A stretch of 64,000 nt of DNA from Paracoccaceae bacterium (GCA_028874915.1 JAPPHA010000006.1:89030-153029); one strand, 5' to 3'. Positions 10,364 through 19,425 are shown, counted from the first letter of the stretch. Program-made: numbers and translations. The notes: generated by a model not told the origin, from the letters alone.

Positions 10364-11014
10364 ATGGGAAGCGTATTCATCACTTGGGGTGGCTAGAACG
10401 GTCATGAGCCGGAAAAGACCGCCGGTATCTGCGCGGACATGCTGTCGGCAGAGGGCCACGACGTCACCGTTACGAATGTTCTCGACCCCTTCGCCGACGA
10501 GGCGTTCATGGCCCAGGTTGATCTCGTCGTGCCGGTGTGGACCATGTCCGAGATTGGCCAAGCGGAAGAAGCGGGTCTCCTGAAGGCGGTCCGCTCCGGC
10601 ACCGGCTGCGCGGGCTGGCACGGCGGCATGGCGGATTCGTTCCGTAACAACGTGGAGTACCAGTTCATGGTCGGGGGCCAGTTCATCTGCCATCCGGGCG
10701 GCATCGTCGACTACGAAGTCAACATCGCCAGCGATGACCCGATCGTCGCCGGCATCGACGACTTTCAAATGCACTCCGAGCAGTACTTCATGCACGTCGA
10801 TCCGTCCAACGAAGTGCTGGCAACCACCACCTTCAAGGGCCAGCACTGCGGAATCGACTGGGTGAAGGGCGTCAAGATGCCAGTCGCCTGGAAGAAGCGC
10901 TACGGGAGGGGCAAGGTCTTCTACAGTTCTCTTGGACACGTGGCGACGGATTTCGACGTCCCCGAAGCCAAGGAAATCATGCGTCGGGGCTGCCTCTGGG
11001 CGGTGCGGCCTTGA
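10364..11014 (+). pseudogene. ThuA-like domain protein with in-frame TAG near the N-terminus
   Basis: ThuA-domain protein (class I glutamine-amidotransferase-like fold) linked to sugar utilisation. A good RBS (GAGGGGA) precedes ATG 10364, which encodes MGSVFITWGG and then TAG (10394-10396), followed in the same frame by NGHEPEKTAGICADML and the intact remainder to 11014. ThuA proteins have Trp or a similar residue in GGW-GHEP, so one G-to-A change (TGG to TAG) explains the stop. The rest is undisturbed, including GTGCAGWHGGMADSF and the C-terminal GKVFYSSLGH. Either it is a recent pseudogene, or translation restarts at ATG 10439, or the base is an error. TAG is an ordinary stop elsewhere here (gltX, dacA). 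Confidence 0.75.
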
Positions 11015-11410
11015 ACCGTTGGGTGCGCTGGCTACCGTCCCAACCGTTCCTGGCCGCCGCGCTGGGCGCGTTGTCGTACGGTCAGGTCGAGAGCTTCGAG
11101 CGGCTCGACGCGCTGCCCTGCACGATCTGACACGGCGACAACCTCGACTGACACGGCGACAACCTCGAGGGACCGCACGAGGATCCGCATTGATGGGCGG
11201 CAACCTGGTTCACGGCGGAGGCCTGGACTGTTTCATGCGCAGTATCGCGGACGGCATGCCGGACAAGGGCATGCTCGCGTGGTCGGAGACGTTGACCGAG
11301 ACCCGGATCAGAAGTCTGGCCATCTTCAATACCGAGGGACGGGCGAATACGACATTCGCCGACTTTGGGATCAAGGCGCTCTCGCGTGACAAACCGGATG
11401 AGAATTCTCA
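11011..11410 (+). pseudogene. Decayed c-type cytochrome domain, possibly of a PQQ sugar dehydrogenase
   Basis: A TTG at 11011 overlaps the thuA stop (TTGA) and opens a frame with a hydrophobic leader (FLAAALGALSYG). It reaches CTI-stop-HGDNL at 11119-11142. The TGA at 11128-11130 stands exactly where the second Cys of a CxxCHG haem-binding motif should be. A 21-bp tandem duplication follows. After a frameshift the reading continues as GGGLDCFMRSIADGMPDKGM and LTETRIRSLAIFNTEGRANT, which resembles the C-terminal half of a small cytochrome c domain (the GMPxxGM Met ligand loop) and the linker seen before PQQ-dependent sugar dehydrogenases. That extension is inference. Confidence 0.55.
11127..11168. 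repeat. 21-bp tandem duplication inside the cytochrome c relic
   Basis: Two adjacent perfect copies of a 21-base unit (CTGACACGGCGACAACCTCGA) occupy 11127-11147 and 11148-11168. The unit is seven codons long, so frame is kept, but it duplicates the defective haem-motif codons and the TGA. It is best explained as a slippage duplication in an already inactive gene. Confidence 0.85.
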
Positions 11411-11674
11411 ACTTGTTGGATGCGCTAATCTGTGCCGGGCATCAAGGCGAGGCCGGAACCGCGGTTATCCCGCCAAAGGCCAAACCGTCATTGCAAGCCG
11501 GCGACAACAGGACAGACACAACAGGATTGCCTCAAGAGGGAAAAACGCGGAAATCCACCTGGAGTCCCGCACATTGTTCCAGTCGCCGACGCCGGTTCTC
11601 CAATTGCAATTGACAGCCCGCTTCGCCGACTTGCAATCGTCGCCTTGCCCCCCGGAAGAATCCCACCAATAGTG

Positions 11675-11703
11675 TTGACACAAAAGGTGAACACAAATAG
11701 AAC
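11675..11703 (+). promoter_or_regulatory. lexA promoter
   Basis: TTGACA at 11675-11680 is a perfect -35 hexamer. With a 17-base spacer it is followed by TAGAAC at 11698-11703 as a weak -10. Transcription would start near 11710, leaving a leader of about 30 bases before the lexA ATG at 11742. The -10 overlaps the second half of the LexA operator, which fits direct repression. Confidence 0.65.
11689..11703 (-). promoter_or_regulatory. LexA-binding SOS box (alphaproteobacterial direct-repeat type)
   Basis: GAAC-ACAAATA-GAAC on the plus strand reads as GTTC-N7-GTTC on the minus strand, the consensus LexA box described in alphaproteobacteria. It lies 39 bases upstream of the lexA start codon and overlaps the predicted -10, so lexA is probably self-repressed and induced by DNA damage. 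Confidence 0.85.
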
Positions 11704-11741
11704 GATTGGCAATCACTCACATCATTTTTGAGGAGGCTGAA

Positions 11742-12434
11742 ATGCTGACCCCGAAGCAGCGGGACCTGCTGGAAATGATTCACCGGAGAATACAGACCGA
11801 CGGCGTGACGCCATCCTACGACGAAATGCGAACGGAACTCAGGCTGAAGTCGAAGTCCGGAATTCACCGGCTCATCTCCGCTTTGGAAGAACGCGGATAC
11901 ATTCGCCGCATCGCACACAAGGCCCGAGCGTTGGAGATCATCCGATTGCCGGACGCGCTGGACCAGAGGCGTTTCCAACCGCGCATAATTGAGGGCGGCG
12001 CCGCGCGGCCGCCACCTCCAAGCGCCATGCCGGTATCGGCAACGCATGCTCTCGACATCCCGGTCATGGGTCGGATCGCGGCCGGAACGCCGATCGAAGC
12101 CATTCAGGAGGTCTCACACCACGTGTCCGTGCCCGGAACCATGCTGGAGAATGCCGGGAAACACTTCGCACTTGAGGTCAAGGGCGACTCCATGATCGAC
12201 GCGGGAATTATTGAAGGGGACATCGCCGTCATTCGCCAGCAGCACGATGCCGAGAACGGCGACATTGTCGTTGCGCTCGTCGATGGCGAAGAAGCCACGT
12301 TGAAGCGTTTGCAGAAACGGGGAAATTCCGTGTTGGCCCTGGAAGCCGCCAACAAGGCGTACGAAACCCGGATCTACACGAAAGAACAGGTCAGGATTCA
12401 GGGGCGTCTGGTCGGTCTGATCAGGAGCTACTGA
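11742..12434 (+). CDS. lexA: LexA repressor, self-cleaving SOS regulator
   Basis: Represses SOS genes and self-cleaves when RecA is activated. It has 230 residues. The winged-helix DNA-binding domain (about 1-68) begins [17 protein letters not shown]. The cleavage bond is Ala114-Gly115 in GRIAAGTP, the nucleophile is Ser150 in KGDSMIDAG and the general base is Lys188 in EATLKRL. All three are intact, so autoproteolysis should work. The ATG at 11742 is preceded by AGGAGG (11731-11736). The upstream GTTC-N7-GTTC operator indicates autoregulation. In many relatives lexA sits next to moeA; here 3.5 kb of foreign DNA intervenes. Confidence 0.96.
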   Translation: MLTPKQRDLLEMIHRRIQTDGVTPSYDEMRTELRLKSKSGIHRLISALEERGYIRRIAHKARALEIIRLPDALDQRRFQPRIIEGGAARPPPPSAMPVSATHALDIPVMGRIAAGTPIEAIQEVSHHVSVPGTMLENAGKHFALEVKGDSMIDAGIIEGDIAVIRQQHDAENGDIVVALVDGEEATLKRLQKRGNSVLALEAANKAYETRIYTKEQVRIQGRLVGLIRSY

Positions 12435-12806
12435 ATTCATCAATCAACCGGAGCGGCCGGCTTCGCAGCGGCACGTGTCCCGAACGAGGCGTTGGGCGAT
12501 TCGACGATCTGAACGGCGTGTTTTGCTGCCTCCGGTGTGAACCACTGGCTTTTGCAAGTTCTACCGAGGGAAAACGTCGGGCAGCCCGGTTCAATCATTG
12601 TGAACGGGCGCCGGTCGAAACGGGAACCGGGAATGCATTGGCGACCCGGACGCAATCACGGCCCTCAGGGCTCGGCATTCTGGCCCTGAACAGGCTATCC
12701 ATTCGACATTGCGGTTTAGGCACCGCGTCCCGCGGGAGGTTTGTTCCCGTTCACCTCATTGTCGGCCCGGGAATGTCCGGGCTCCGGGAGCTGGAGTGCA
12801 CAACTT
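12435..12806. other. Intergenic stretch between lexA and gltX
   Basis: No gene is supported. Short ORFs occur on both strands but resemble no family. In several alphaproteobacteria comEC lies next to lexA and gltX; no recognisable comEC remnant is visible here. The last bases contain a modest gltX ribosome binding site (CTGGAG at 12791-12796). Confidence 0.4.
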
Positions 12807-14234
12807 ATGTCAAAGTCGGCCATCGTTACTCGTTTCGCGCCGTCACCAACCGGTTTTCTGCACATCGGAGGTGCACGAACAGCACTGTTCAATTGGCTGT
12901 TTTCCCGACGAAACCAGGGCACCTTCCATCTTCGTATCGAGGACACGGACCGCCTGCGGTCAACTGTCGAGGCGGTGGCGGCGATCTTTGATGGTCTCTC
13001 CTGGCTGGGCCTCAAGCACGATGGAAACGCCTTGTTCCAGTCCCGGCGCCAAGATCGGCACAGGGAGATTGCGGAACAACTGCTGACGAACGGCAATGCT
13101 TATCGCTGTTTCGCAACGGAAGCGGAGGTGGCCGGTGCACGGGACGCCGCCAAAAAGGCCAACCGACCTCTCCTCTTCGACAGTCCCTGGCGTGATGCTG
13201 ATCCGGCGAGAACCCCGGATCGCCCGTTTGTCGTTCGCCTGCGGTCTCCGCGGACCCGGCCCGTTGAAGTCACGGACGCCGTCCGGGGGGCAGTCCGATG
13301 GCCGGCTGAGACCCTCGATGATCTGGTGCTTCTGCGTTCGGACGGCTCTCCGACCTATATGTTGGCGGTCGTCGTCGATGACCACGACATGGGCGTGACT
13401 CATGTCATTCGCGGCGACGACCACCTGGGAAATTCCGGCCGGCAGGCCCTCATCTACCAGGCTTGCGGCTGGACCACCCCGACCTTCGCCCACTTGCCTC
13501 TCATTCACGGGCCTGACGGAAAGAAACTGTCCAAACGCCACGGTGCCCTCGGCATCGATTCCTACCGGGCGATGGGCTACACGCCGGAGGCCATGCGGAA
13601 CTACCTCGCACGATTGGGGTGGTCCCATGGCGATGACGAGCTGTTCACGACGGACCAGGCCGTATCCTGGTTTGATCTGAAGGGTATCGGAAAGTCGCCA
13701 TCTCGATTCGACACCAGAAAACTCGACCACGTTTCGGCGCATCACATTCGGTCCGGCGATGACGCCAGTCTCCTCGACAGTCTTGCCGATTGGCTTGCCG
13801 CTAACGACAAGGAACCACTATCAGAAACGGCGAAGGCCCGATTGCGGCACGGCATGCCAGTCTTGAAGCAGCAGGCCAAACGCCTGCCTGACCTGCTCGC
13901 ACGGGGCGAATTCCTGTTGTCAACACCCCCGACCCCGGATCTGACAGAACTCGCCGGTCAGCTGAATACGGATGCCAAATCTCTGATCGCCCTGGCACGC
14001 ACTCTCATCGACCGGTTCGCAGAAGCCGCCTGGACGCGAGAGAATCACGATGCCCTTGTCGGCGACATTGCCGTGCGGGCGGACCTCAAGCCGGCCCGGC
14101 TGTTCCGCCTGCTCCGGTCCATGCTGGCTGGAATCGAAAGCAAGTCCGCGCCATCCGTCCACGACATGCTATCCCTCCTCGGCCGCCGGGAAAGCCTCAA
14201 ACGGATGGCCGCGGCCGTACCGGAATCCGTGTAG
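12807..14234 (+). CDS. gltX: Glutamyl-tRNA synthetase
   Basis: Charges tRNA-Glu, and in organisms lacking GlnRS also tRNA-Gln. A class I synthetase of 475 residues. The HIGH region reads FAPSPTGFLHIGGARTALF near the N-terminus and the KMSKS-equivalent is KKLSKRHG (about residue 240). The start at 12807 (MSKSAIVTRFAPSPTG) gives the canonical N-terminus; in-frame codons further upstream add unrelated sequence. The C-terminal anticodon-binding region ends in the usual LGRRESLKRM. Many alphaproteobacteria have two GltX proteins with different tRNA preference; which one this is cannot be decided from one copy. Confidence 0.95.
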   Translation: MSKSAIVTRFAPSPTGFLHIGGARTALFNWLFSRRNQGTFHLRIEDTDRLRSTVEAVAAIFDGLSWLGLKHDGNALFQSRRQDRHREIAEQLLTNGNAYRCFATEAEVAGARDAAKKANRPLLFDSPWRDADPARTPDRPFVVRLRSPRTRPVEVTDAVRGAVRWPAETLDDLVLLRSDGSPTYMLAVVVDDHDMGVTHVIRGDDHLGNSGRQALIYQACGWTTPTFAHLPLIHGPDGKKLSKRHGALGIDSYRAMGYTPEAMRNYLARLGWSHGDDELFTTDQAVSWFDLKGIGKSPSRFDTRKLDHVSAHHIRSGDDASLLDSLADWLAANDKEPLSETAKARLRHGMPVLKQQAKRLPDLLARGEFLLSTPPTPDLTELAGQLNTDAKSLIALARTLIDRFAEAAWTRENHDALVGDIAVRADLKPARLFRLLRSMLAGIESKSAPSVHDMLSLLGRRESLKRMAAAVPESV

Positions 14235-14449
14235 CGGCCCCGCAGGAGCCCCGGATGGCACCATCTGTGTGGGTGCAGGGGTGGCAGGCATGGTGACCAG
14301 GCACCGAATTGTGATACGGTCCATCCGTTCCCGACCTTGCCCGGAAAATCAGGGGGTGACACGAGTCTTCCCACATTCCGGGCGGAGAATTCCCGGAACG
14401 GATTCTGCGCCGAGGCGCCGTACCGATATCATGTGATGCGAGGACTTAG

Positions 14450-15751
14450 ATGAACAGAACCCAATGCGAGTTCGCAACCCTGACGATCGGAAAGAAGACC
14501 TTGAAATTCCCGATTGTGAAGGGAACGGCGGGTCCGGACGTGATCGACATTCGGAGTCTCTATCGAGACGGGCGAGTCTTCACGTATGACCCCGGCTACA
14601 CGTCTACCGCCGCCTGCGATTCACATATCACCTTCATTGACGGAGAAGGCGGCAAGCTCCTTTACCGCGGCTATCCGATCGAGCAGCTGGCCAAGGCATC
14701 CCATTTCCTCGAGGTCTGCTATTTGCTGCTTTACGGCGATCTTCCCAACCGGGACGAACTCGACGACTTCGAGACCCGGGTCACCCGGCACACGATGGTG
14801 CACGAACAGATGCACAACCTGTACCGAGGTTTCCGGCGCGATGCCCATCCCATGGCGGTCGTTTGCGGTGTCGTCGGTGCACTGTCGGCCTTCTACCATG
14901 ATTCCACGGACGTCAATGATCCCGAGCAACGGGAAATTGCGTCCATTCGCATGATCGCCAAAATCCCGACAATTGCCGCGATGGCGTACAAGTATTCGAT
15001 TGGCCAACCCTTCGTTTATCCCCGGAATGACCACGACTATGCGTCGAATTTCCTGCAGATGTGTTTTTCGGTTCCTGCAGAACCCTATCAGGTCAATCCG
15101 GTTCTGAGCCGGGCCATGGACCGGATCTTCCTACTTCATGCTGATCACGAACAGAACGCCTCCACGTCAACGGTCCGCCTGGCCGGTTCGTCTGCCGCCA
15201 ATCCGTTTGCCTGTATCGCCGCCGGCATCGCCTGCCTCTGGGGACCGGCCCATGGCGGTGCCAACCAGGCCTGCCTCGAGACACTGAAAGAAATCGGCAC
15301 CGTGGACCGAATCCCCGAGTACATCCGGCGGGCGCGCGATCGCTCCGACCCATTTCGCCTCATGGGATTTGGTCACCGTGTCTACAAGAACTTCGACCCA
15401 AGAGCTCAGGTCATCAAGGAGTCCGCCGACGAAGTCCTTGACTATCTGGGAACCGGTGACAACGAAATCCTGAGGATTGCAAAGGAACTGGAACGGATCG
15501 CGCTTCAGGATGATTACTTCGTCAAGAAGAAGCTGTACCCGAACGTCGATTTCTACTCCGGTATCATTCTGGAAGCCCTCGGTTTCCCGACGGCGATGTT
15601 CACGCCCATCTTTGCGCTCAGCCGCACCGTCGGCTGGATCGCGCAATGGAAGGAAATGCTCGCAGATCCCGTGCAGAAAATTGGCCGCCCGCGACAGCGC
15701 TACCTTGGAGAGACGCAACGGGACTATGTTCGGATCGCCGACCGACGCTGA
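14450..15751 (+). CDS. gltA: Type II citrate synthase
   Basis: Condenses oxaloacetate and acetyl-CoA to start the TCA cycle. It has 433 residues with the N-terminal beta-domain of the hexameric, NADH-sensitive type II enzymes. Catalytic elements seen: [19 protein letters not shown] (first active-site His region), [10 protein letters not shown] (second His), [14 protein letters not shown] and the aspartate in YPNVDFYSG. The C-terminus has [14 protein letters not shown] and RPRQRYLG. It is preceded by about 215 bases likely to hold its own promoter and follows gltX, a common alphaproteobacterial pairing. Confidence 0.96.
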   Translation: MNRTQCEFATLTIGKKTLKFPIVKGTAGPDVIDIRSLYRDGRVFTYDPGYTSTAACDSHITFIDGEGGKLLYRGYPIEQLAKASHFLEVCYLLLYGDLPNRDELDDFETRVTRHTMVHEQMHNLYRGFRRDAHPMAVVCGVVGALSAFYHDSTDVNDPEQREIASIRMIAKIPTIAAMAYKYSIGQPFVYPRNDHDYASNFLQMCFSVPAEPYQVNPVLSRAMDRIFLLHADHEQNASTSTVRLAGSSAANPFACIAAGIACLWGPAHGGANQACLETLKEIGTVDRIPEYIRRARDRSDPFRLMGFGHRVYKNFDPRAQVIKESADEVLDYLGTGDNEILRIAKELERIALQDDYFVKKKLYPNVDFYSGIILEALGFPTAMFTPIFALSRTVGWIAQWKEMLADPVQKIGRPRQRYLGETQRDYVRIADRR

Positions 15752-15872
15752 CGCCATTCCGGGTGATGCGAACCGCGGATAGGACGCGGGCAGTCCTCAA
15801 AACCGCCCCGGCCGGATGCGGGCGTTACCTTCTGGCTGCGCCTCTTGCTGCCGGGCCCCGGTTCGGTTGTCC

Positions 15873-16649
15873 TTATCGGCCTTCGAAATCTGCCGGGCGT
15901 TTCTCCAGAAACGCCATGACCCCTTCCCGAAAATCTCGGGTGCGGCTAGCGATTCCCTGAAGAGTCGCTTCCGTCTCGAGTTGCTGCTCGAACGTCTGTT
16001 CGAGACCCAATCTGATCGCCCGTCGTGCCAGCCGGTAGGCCTCCGTTGGTCCTTTCGACAATCTGAAGGCGACTTCACGGACTTCAACGTCGAACGTCGC
16101 ATCGGATACGCATTTCCACACCATCCCCCAATCGGCCGCCTGCCGGGCGGTAATGCGATCGCCAAGCATTGCCATTCCCATGGCCCTCGCGGATCCGACT
16201 CGTCTGGGAAGCCAGTATGTGCCGCCAGCATCCGGAATGAGGCCAATTCGCACGAATGCCTGCATGAAAAACGCGCTTTCCCTTGCAATGACAATGTCAG
16301 CGGCGAGTGCCAGGTTGGCGCCGGCGCCCGCTGCGGCCCCGTTGACAGCGGCGACTATCGGAACCCGGCAATCGAGCATGGCCCGAACTAGCGGATGGTA
16401 TTCTTCCCGCAACAGGGTCTCGATCTCGATGTCAGAAACTTTGGCCGCGTCGCCCAGATCCTGTCCCGAGCAGAATACCTGTCCGGAACCCGTGAGAACA
16501 ATAACTCGCACGTCATCGCCGATCGCCTCGAAGGCATACTGCAATTCTGACCTCATCCGGCCGTTCATGGCGTTCATCACCCCCGGCCGATTCATTTCAA
16601 GGGTCGCAATCCCGTCGGCAACGGAGCAAGTGATCGTCTCATAATCCAT
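15873..16649 (-). CDS. Enoyl-CoA hydratase/isomerase family protein
   Basis: Crotonase-fold protein of 258 residues that probably hydrates or isomerises an enoyl-CoA. The fold signatures are present: LEMNRPGVMNAMNG near the N-terminus, GQVFCSGQDLGD (oxyanion loop 1) and NGAAAGAGANLALAADIV (oxyanion loop 2), then GLIPDAGGTYWLPRRVG. The Asp in PDAGGT in place of the hydratase Glu recalls PaaG-like isomerases, so isomerase activity is as likely as hydratase. It lies downstream of ccmH on the same strand, convergent with gltA. The exact substrate is not determinable. Confidence 0.82.
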   Translation of the reverse strand: MDYETITCSVADGIATLEMNRPGVMNAMNGRMRSELQYAFEAIGDDVRVIVLTGSGQVFCSGQDLGDAAKVSDIEIETLLREEYHPLVRAMLDCRVPIVAAVNGAAAGAGANLALAADIVIARESAFFMQAFVRIGLIPDAGGTYWLPRRVGSARAMGMAMLGDRITARQAADWGMVWKCVSDATFDVEVREVAFRLSKGPTEAYRLARRAIRLGLEQTFEQQLETEATLQGIASRTRDFREGVMAFLEKRPADFEGR

Positions 16650-16702
16650 CGGGTCCTTCTCCTGGCCGTTTCTTCGCAGTGCGTAGCGGCTGTCGATCCC
16701 GA

Positions 16703-17260
16703 TCAGCCGTCCACAATTCGCCGGAGTTCCGATGTTTCCTCATCCGAGAGCCCTGCGGGTCCCGCCATCCGGCTGCGCCTTGCGAGCATTTTGCCAATCA
16801 GGCCGAAAGCCACCAGAAACGCCAAAGGACCGGCAAACCACAAGACAACGCTGGAACCGGTCAATCGCGGATTTAGCAGTACATATTCCCCGTAACGCTG
16901 AACGACGGATTCGAACACCTGGGAATCAGTGTCGCCGGCAACAAGCCGTTCCCGAACAAACACGCGGAGATCCGCGGCCAGTTCGGCATTTGAATTGTCG
17001 ATGTTTTCATTTCGGCAGATCAAACACCGGAGTTGCCCGGAAATCTGGCGGGCGCGGGCCTCCAGTTCGGGATCCGCCAGAATTTCGTCCGGTTCGACCG
17101 CAAATGCAGAGTGGGCTGCAAACGTGGCGAGCAAAAAGGCGAATACCGCAGGGGCCACCCGGCAAAACCCGCGATTCAAGGCGACTCGAAAAAGCAGCGC
17201 AACCAAAGCCGGACTCCGGAACACCGTTTGCCGAGCCTGTTTCGACAAGTTGCTGTTCAT
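16703..17260 (-). CDS. ccmH: Cytochrome c maturation protein CcmH/CycL
   Basis: Reduces apocytochrome c thiols for haem ligation during system I cytochrome c maturation; membrane-anchored with a periplasmic redox domain. The diagnostic LRCLICRN (LRCxxCQN-type motif) follows a signal sequence ending near AHSAFA, and a C-terminal transmembrane segment (VVLWFAGPLAFLVAFGLIG) anchors it. I chose the ATG at 17260 (185 residues), which gives a plausible signal peptide, though its RBS is poor. The frame is open back to an ATG at 17425 overlapping the ccmF stop (ATGA); that would add 55 residues without CcmG or CcmH similarity. Confidence 0.88.
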   Translation of the reverse strand: MNSNLSKQARQTVFRSPALVALLFRVALNRGFCRVAPAVFAFLLATFAAHSAFAVEPDEILADPELEARARQISGQLRCLICRNENIDNSNAELAADLRVFVRERLVAGDTDSQVFESVVQRYGEYVLLNPRLTGSSVVLWFAGPLAFLVAFGLIGKMLARRSRMAGPAGLSDEETSELRRIVDG

Positions 17261-17421
17261 GTCGAGGAAGGCACCTTTCGTTGATCCATCGCATTCGGCG
17301 TGAGCAAAACCCGGGTCGGATTCTCTAAAGTTCCTCCTTTGGCGAACAACGCTGGTCAACAGATTCCTGACGGCAAGGGAGGCGGTCGATTCAATTGCAA
17401 CCATTGCGAAACACCCCTGTC

Positions 17422-19425
17422 TCATGCCTGTCGCGCTTTCGCCCGGGTCGTCGGGGCCGGAACGGTACTGCGACGCCGATTCCCCGCACCGATGCGAAAT
17501 CGCCGGTCGGAAAGGCTGATCAGGCCGCCTGCGGCCATCAAGGCCACACCCGACCAGATCCAGACCGCCATGGGTTTAACGTAAGTCCGAACGACCCAAC
17601 GGCCGTCATCCTGGCGGTCACCGAGAACCATATACAGATCGCGCCAAAAACCGACGTCGATTGCCGCTTCGGTGGTGTTGGTCGAGGAAACCAGGTACGT
17701 TCGTTTTTCCGGGGACAGGACTGCAACAGGAGAACCGGCCCGGACCACATCGAATGTCCCCGTCACCGACAGGTAATTTGCTCCGATCCTGCGGCTGACA
17801 TTGCGAAAGTGGACAACGTGGCCCGCGATCCGGAAGCTGTCACCCGGGCGGGCCAGTCGGATATCCTCGGTTTCCCAGGCTGTTATCGCCGACATTCCGA
17901 AAACGGCCACGCCCAACCCGGCATGCGCCAGAGCTTTTCCCCACTCGCTGCGGGGCAATCGCCGTAACGCCGCGAGGCTCAAACTCAGCTTTCGGCGGTG
18001 CGGCCAGCGTGCCCGTATCCAGATCTCCCGTACGGCCGCCAGAATCAGCCAGGCGGACAGGGCTGCGCCCATGGGGGCCAACATTGGACCGCCCGTCTGG
18101 ACCACCCAAACCAGGCATCCGATGGCAAGCGCAATGGCTGCGATCCCACGCAGGCTGCGGAGTGAACGCGTCAGGCTGCCGCGTTTCCATGGCATGGTAG
18201 CTCCGACGGGCAACGCGACGATGAGGAGGACCATGAACGGCGTGAACGCAGATTCAAAGAAAGGAGGGCCGACCGAGAGTTTGCGGTCCCAGGCCAGTTC
18301 GGCGATGAGGGGCCAGATCGTTCCCAGAAAAACGACAAGGGTCGCGACGGAAAGGAGTAGGTTGTTGAGAATAAGACCGGATTCGCGACTGACGACGGCG
18401 AAACCTGAAGATGAAACCAGTCGATCCGACCGCCAGACAAAGAGAATCAGGCTTCCGCAGATGGTTGCCGTCAGAATGACAAGGATGAAGAGTCCACGTC
18501 CCGGATCGTCTGCGAAGGCATGAACGGATGTGAGAACGCCGGATCGGACGATGAAGGTTCCGATCAGAGAAAAGGCAAAGGCAACAAGAGCCAGAAACAC
18601 AGTCCAACTCTTCAGCGTATCGCGTCGTTCGGCAACGATGGCGGAATGAAGCAGCGCCGTCGCGACCAACCAGGGCATCAGGCTAGCGTTTTCAACCGGG
18701 TCCCAAAACCACCAGCCGCCCCAACCCAGTTCATAGTACGCCCACCAGGATCCAAGCGCGATTCCGATTGTCAGACATGTCCAGGCCAGAAGCGCCCAGG
18801 GTCGGACCCACCTGGCCCAGGCGGCATCGACACGTCCTCCAATCAGGGCCGCCACGGCGAAACTGAAGGTGAGCGAAAGGCCTACATAGCCCAAGTAGAG
18901 AAACGGCGGGTGCAATGCGAGGCCTGGATCCTGCAGCAACGGGTTGAGATCATTTCCATCGAGAGGAGGTGGCGAGAGACGTTCAAATGGGTTGGACGTG
19001 AACAGAACAAAGGCAAGGAAGGCGGCAGCAATCAGTGACTGTACGGCCAGAACCCGTGCCCTCAGGACAAGCGGAAGATTGTTTCCGAACCAGGCGACAA
19101 GTGCGCCATAAAACACCAAAATGAGCACCCAGAGGAGCATCGACCCCTCGTGGTTTCCCCAGACCCCGGTTACCCGGTAGATCAGCGGCTTCAACGAGTG
19201 CGAATTGTCGGCGACAAGTCGAACCGAAAAATCCGATGTGACGAACGCCGCGGTCAATCCGGCAAATGCGACTCCGACAAGCAGAAACTGAAGAGTCGCT
19301 GACGGAACCGCGAACAGCATCCACCGGGTCCAGTTGCGCCCGGCACCGACCAGGGGAACGACTCCACCAATGCAGGCGACGACAAACGCCAAAAGGACCG
19401 AAAACTGCGAGAATTCGACGCTCAT
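17422..19425 (-). CDS. ccmF: Cytochrome c haem lyase subunit CcmF
   Basis: Large polytopic membrane protein (667 residues, about 14-15 hydrophobic segments) that transfers haem from CcmE to apocytochrome c together with CcmH. The tryptophan-rich WWD domain is intact (ELGWGGWWFWDPVENAS, about residue 236) and conserved histidines flank it. The ATG at 19425 begins MSVEFSQFSVLLAFV. It is followed directly, by an ATGA overlap, by the reading frame containing ccmH. The thioredoxin-like CcmG normally encoded between ccmF and ccmH is not recognisable here. Confidence 0.95.
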   Translation of the reverse strand: MSVEFSQFSVLLAFVVACIGGVVPLVGAGRNWTRWMLFAVPSATLQFLLVGVAFAGLTAAFVTSDFSVRLVADNSHSLKPLIYRVTGVWGNHEGSMLLWVLILVFYGALVAWFGNNLPLVLRARVLAVQSLIAAAFLAFVLFTSNPFERLSPPPLDGNDLNPLLQDPGLALHPPFLYLGYVGLSLTFSFAVAALIGGRVDAAWARWVRPWALLAWTCLTIGIALGSWWAYYELGWGGWWFWDPVENASLMPWLVATALLHSAIVAERRDTLKSWTVFLALVAFAFSLIGTFIVRSGVLTSVHAFADDPGRGLFILVILTATICGSLILFVWRSDRLVSSSGFAVVSRESGLILNNLLLSVATLVVFLGTIWPLIAELAWDRKLSVGPPFFESAFTPFMVLLIVALPVGATMPWKRGSLTRSLRSLRGIAAIALAIGCLVWVVQTGGPMLAPMGAALSAWLILAAVREIWIRARWPHRRKLSLSLAALRRLPRSEWGKALAHAGLGVAVFGMSAITAWETEDIRLARPGDSFRIAGHVVHFRNVSRRIGANYLSVTGTFDVVRAGSPVAVLSPEKRTYLVSSTNTTEAAIDVGFWRDLYMVLGDRQDDGRWVVRTYVKPMAVWIWSGVALMAAGGLISLSDRRFRIGAGNRRRSTVPAPTTRAKARQA

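Noticed and set aside
10364..11014. Stop-codon recoding (TAG read as an amino acid) in thuA
   Set aside because: TAG ends other genes in the window normally (gltX, dacA), and no recoding signal was seen, so a nonsense mutation or a sequencing error is simpler.
11119..11145. Selenocysteine codon in the cytochrome c-like relic
   Set aside because: The frame meets further stops and a frameshift, and the TGA-containing unit is tandemly duplicated, all consistent with decay.
12435..12806. comEC remnant between lexA and gltX
   Set aside because: Translations in all frames showed no recognisable competence or beta-lactamase-like motif.
17261..17425. CcmG fused to CcmH through the open frame
   Set aside because: The 55 extra codons contain no CxxC motif and no thioredoxin pattern, and they are far shorter than CcmG.
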